Shown one piece after another: positions 34,180 to 36,557 of a DNA stretch of 36,557 nt. The stretch's first letter is position 1, and each line of letters begins with the position of its first letter. The DNA is from Acidobacteriota bacterium (GTDB taxonomy: Bacteria; Actinomycetota; Acidimicrobiia; Acidimicrobiales; Ilumatobacteraceae), in the NCBI GenBank assembly GCA_018969685.1, contig JAGWXX010000010.1, forward strand, positions 1 to 36,557, written 5' to 3'. The position numbers and the translations under genes are program-made. The notes beneath the pieces are model-generated. The model had not been told where the DNA came from, did not search any database, and saw nothing but the letters and a program-made list of their open reading frames with translations.

Positions 34180-35136
34180 GTGTCAGGTGTGATTGATTAC
34201 CTTGCGCGGCCTGCGGCGTGGCTGATGTCGGTCTTCTACTCGTGGACCCACAGTTATGCCGTGTCCATCGCCCTCATGTCGGTGGTGTTGATGATCATCC
34301 TGACGCCGCTCACGCTCAAGAGCACCAAGGGCATGCTCGAGATGCAGCGGCTGCAGCCAGAAATGCGCCGGATTCAGGCTGAATTTAGGTCAGATAGACA
34401 GAAAATGAATGAGGCGATGATGCGCCTGTATCAGGAGCACAAAGTGAATCCGCTCAGCTCGTGCCTCCCGATTCTCGCGCAGTTGCCGATTTTCATCATC
34501 ATGTTCCGGGTCATGCACGGCCTCACGACGAGGGGCCCAGACGGCAGGTTCGTGCCGGAGCACCTGGACAAGACCAATGAGCTGTACCTCGCCCTGTCCA
34601 GCTCGACCGAGATGCGCTCGTTCGGCTTGGACCTCGCCATCAGTCCCAAAAACGCCGTGGCGGTCAGCTTCTGGTCGGGCTTGATCTACATCGGCTTGGT
34701 GGTGCTGCTGGCGGGTGTGTATCTCATCCAGCAACGGATGGTCGCCTCGCGGATGTCCAGCCCCACGATGTCGGCGACGCAGGCAAAGATCTTCCAGTAC
34801 ATGCCGGTGGCGTTCTCGGTCTTCCAGGTGGTGCTGCCGACGTCGCTGGTGGTCTATTACTTCACCCAGGCGGTCATCCGCATCGGCCAGCAGGCCTACA
34901 TCACCAGGCGGTTCTACGGCTCCGATGAGTCCCTGGGACGGCAGGCTCAGGCAGCCGGTCAGCGTGCGCGGGAGATCGCAAAGGACGAAAAGACGAAGAA
35001 GTCGGCCCCAACGGGTCCGACGGTCAGTCGGCGCGTGACGCCGCCGAAGGGCGGTGCCATCCAGGCCCGCCCGGCGTCGCCCCCCAGTAAGGGTGGGAAG
35101 AACTGGGCGGCCCAGGTGCCGCGCAAGAAGAAGTAG
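34180..35136 (+). CDS. yidC: Membrane protein insertase YidC/Oxa1
   Basis: A 318-residue insertase. It begins close to the first helix (AVSIALMSVVLMIILTPLTL) without the periplasmic P1 domain of E. coli, as in Gram-positive types. KGMLEMQRLQPEMRRIQAEF and NPLSSCLPILAQLPIFIIMFRV are the conserved first loop and second helix; FQYMPVAFSVFQVVLPTSLVVYYFTQ lies in the last helices. The C-terminal ~75 residues are basic and disordered, likely contacting the ribosome. GTG start with GAAAGGA before it. Codons 68-78 are unlike the rest: GAA TTT AGG TCA GAT AGA, using rare arginine codons in a high-GC gene. Confidence 0.95.
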   Translation: MSGVIDYLARPAAWLMSVFYSWTHSYAVSIALMSVVLMIILTPLTLKSTKGMLEMQRLQPEMRRIQAEFRSDRQKMNEAMMRLYQEHKVNPLSSCLPILAQLPIFIIMFRVMHGLTTRGPDGRFVPEHLDKTNELYLALSSSTEMRSFGLDLAISPKNAVAVSFWSGLIYIGLVVLLAGVYLIQQRMVASRMSSPTMSATQAKIFQYMPVAFSVFQVVLPTSLVVYYFTQAVIRIGQQAYITRRFYGSDESLGRQAQAAGQRAREIAKDEKTKKSAPTGPTVSRRVTPPKGGAIQARPASPPSKGGKNWAAQVPRKKK

Positions 35137-35161
35137 GCGCGTCGCCCCAATGGGCGTGCGC
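35137..35161 (+). other. Hairpin in the yidC-jag intergenic space
   Basis: CGCCC-CAAT-GGGCG with an outer GCGC/GCGC pair forms a stem-loop directly after the yidC stop and before the jag ribosome binding site GAGAGGA. No T run follows. It could slow or partly terminate transcription or protect the upstream message. Confidence 0.35.
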
Positions 35162-35185
35162 ACGAGTCGAGAGAGGACACGGGAC

Positions 35186-36019
35186 ATGGAGTGGGTGGAG
35201 ACAACTGCCGAGACGATCGAGGCGGCGAAGGAGCGGGCACTGGACCAGCTGGGCGTGGCCGAGGAAGACGCCGAGTTCGAGGTGCTCGAGGAACCGAAGC
35301 CCGGTCTGTTCGGCAGGGTCCGCGGCGAGGCGCGGGTGCGCGCCAGGGTCAAGCCGACCACGCCACGTGCCAAGGCGGACCGTCGTGATTCGCGGAAGCG
35401 CCGTGGTGGGCGCCAGGGTCAGGATGAGAAGCGTTCCGAACCGAAGCGCCAGACCAAGCCGGCCGAGGCGATGCCTGCCCGCCAGCGAGCCGAGCGATCG
35501 GACCGACCTGCGCGCGAGGATCGGCCCGAGCGCAGTGAGCCCCGCGAGTCCGTCGATCCCTCCGTGGTCGTCGCGGCCGCGACGACGTTTCTCACAGGGC
35601 TTGCCGCCGCTGCGGGCGTGTCGGGCACGGTGTCGTCCGAGGTCAATGGCGAGGACATCGATCTGAACCTCGATGGAGACGGTGTGGAGTTGTTTGTGGG
35701 GCCCAAGGGCAACACCCTGTCCGCGGTGCAGGACCTCACTCGCGTCGTGAGCCAGCGTCGCCTGGGCGACCATGACACCAAGTTGCGTGTGGACATCGGT
35801 CACTACCGCCAGAAGCGGAAGGATGCGCTGAGCCGGTTTGCCATGAAGGTGGCCAATGACGTGCTGTCCAGCGGGCAGGCGCGAGTGTTGGAGCCCATGA
35901 ACTCTGCCGACCGCAAGGTCGTGCACGACACGCTGCTCGAGGTGGATGGCATCGAAACGCGTTCGGAGGGCGAGGAGCCCAACCGGCGCGTGGTCGTCGA
36001 TCTCGTTCCCGGCGACTAG
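35186..36019 (+). CDS. jag: Jag/KhpB RNA-binding protein (Jag_N, KH, R3H domains)
   Basis: A 277-residue protein. Jag_N is residues ~1-55 (VETTAETIEAAKERALDQLGV, GLFGRV), followed by a ~65-residue Arg/Lys/Glu-rich linker, a KH domain with GxxG at 172-175 (VGPKGNTL) and an R3H domain with R243-x3-H247. KhpB partners with KhpA to bind RNA and influences division and cell-wall growth in Gram-positive bacteria; SpoIIIJ-associated is the old name. ATG follows GAGAGGA. Its long charged linker exceeds the usual one. Confidence 0.93.
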   Translation: MEWVETTAETIEAAKERALDQLGVAEEDAEFEVLEEPKPGLFGRVRGEARVRARVKPTTPRAKADRRDSRKRRGGRQGQDEKRSEPKRQTKPAEAMPARQRAERSDRPAREDRPERSEPRESVDPSVVVAAATTFLTGLAAAAGVSGTVSSEVNGEDIDLNLDGDGVELFVGPKGNTLSAVQDLTRVVSQRRLGDHDTKLRVDIGHYRQKRKDALSRFAMKVANDVLSSGQARVLEPMNSADRKVVHDTLLEVDGIETRSEGEEPNRRVVVDLVPGD

Positions 36020-36025
36020 GACGAG

Positions 36026-36557
36026 ATGCCGGTCAGCGAGGCCCTGAGGGCCGTGCTGGCCGAGGCACAGCGCATTGGTGCGATCGGTCCGAGCAGCCTT
36101 GCGCGTGCCACGGAGCACGCCATGCAGTTCGTGGCGTGCGTGCCGATAGGTCCGATTCGTCTCATTGACCTTGGGTCAGGAGGTGGGTTACCGGGCCTCG
36201 TGATCGCCGACCAGCGTCCTGAGTGCGTGGTGACGCTCGTGGATCGGCGCCAAAGTCGGGTCGACCAGCTCACTCGCGCGATCCGGAGCCTTGGGTGGGG
36301 CGATCGCGTCACTGCGCTGTGCGGCGATATGGCCACCGTTGCGGCGTCTCGCCCCAAGGAGTTTGACGTTGCGACGGGACGGGGGTTCGGCCCGCCGGCA
36401 CTGACGTTGCAGTACGCCATCGCGTGTGTGCGCGATGGCGGCACGATCGTCATCAGCGAGCCCCCTGACGATCGGCCTGACCGCTGGCCACACCCGCTTC
36501 CTGATCGGATCGCCGAATCGGAGCGGCGTGGGGCCGTTCGGGTGTTTCACGTGAAAC
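36026..36557 (+). CDS. rsmG: 16S rRNA (guanine-N7) methyltransferase RsmG, 3' truncated by the window
   Basis: The ATG at 36026, 6 bases after the jag stop with AGGACGAG between, opens a frame that runs off the window (177 codons seen). The SAM-binding motif is D48-G54 in IDLGSGGGLPGLV, then VTLVDRRQSR. RsmG methylates G527 of 16S rRNA, and loss gives low-level streptomycin resistance. The N terminus (47 residues before motif I) is about 20 shorter than in typical RsmG. The codon choice is less GC-biased than in most of the window (ATT, CTT, ATA, TTA, GGT). The end of the visible part overlaps the parS site. Confidence 0.88.
   Translation, partial: MPVSEALRAVLAEAQRIGAIGPSSLARATEHAMQFVACVPIGPIRLIDLGSGGGLPGLVIADQRPECVVTLVDRRQSRVDQLTRAIRSLGWGDRVTALCGDMATVAASRPKEFDVATGRGFGPPALTLQYAIACVRDGGTIVISEPPDDRPDRWPHPLPDRIAESERRGAVRVFHVK
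36543..36557. other. parS centromere-like site (last base outside the window)
   Basis: TGTTTCACGTGAAAC matches the first 15 bases of the 16-base ParB consensus TGTTTCACGTGAAACA perfectly; the last A lies beyond the window. It is coding sequence of rsmG (VFHVK). parAB genes normally follow rsmG in this synteny. Confidence 0.92.

Overview
This is a high-GC window from an actinobacterial chromosome, spanning the replication origin. The order rsmG, jag, yidC, yidD, rnpA, rpmH, dnaA, dnaN, recF, dciA, gyrB, gyrA is the classic actinobacterial origin block. The CrgA, FhaA/PstP/PknB and DUF3566 genes support the phylum. An Acidimicrobiia (Ilumatobacter-like) source is my inference from protein style only.

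Layout, right to left. (1) 33.4-36.6 kb, rightward: rpmH-rnpA-yidD-yidC-jag-rsmG, ending in a nearly complete parS site at the window edge. (2) 31.5-33.4 kb: dnaA flanked on both sides by DnaA-box clusters, the likely oriC. (3) 23.6-31.5 kb, leftward: dnaN-recF-dciA-gyrB-gyrA, a small TadE/G-like gene, DUF3566, tRNA-Ile. (4) 16.1-23.5 kb: an amidohydrolase, a PhnD-like protein, DUF2332, an oxidoreductase/small membrane protein/hydrolase operon, DUF1003 and an MgtE-N/CBS protein, then tRNA-Ala. (5) 8.9-16.0 kb: a surface-glycan style cluster (WbqC-like, two polyprenyl-type GT2s, PhyH oxygenase, methyltransferase, hexapeptide acyltransferase, GNAT), a thiolase and a small CxxC membrane protein. 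(6) 2.2-8.9 kb: crgA, trpG/pabA, pknB, pstP, fhaA (the Ser/Thr phosphorylation module of growth and division), a tandem GT2 with a coiled-coil partner, and tRNA-Leu. (7) 0-2.1 kb: a partial GH3 glycosidase and an HNH protein.

The backbone gyrA-DUF3566-ileT-alaT-crgA-trpG-pknB-pstP-fhaA-leuT matches the mycobacterial order as I remember it, but blocks of lineage-specific genes sit between the tRNA landmarks. No CRISPR array, transposase or phage gene was seen. The most notable signals are a recurrent TANNNT box 6-8 nt ahead of start codons (leaderless transcription), two divergent promoters whose -10 boxes share one TA step, short upstream ORFs before gyrB and the methyltransferase, a GyrA with a Lys/Ala-rich N-terminal tail and unusual active-site spacing, and a pilin-like gene coupled to gyrA. 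No gene-free stretch exceeds 300 bases.
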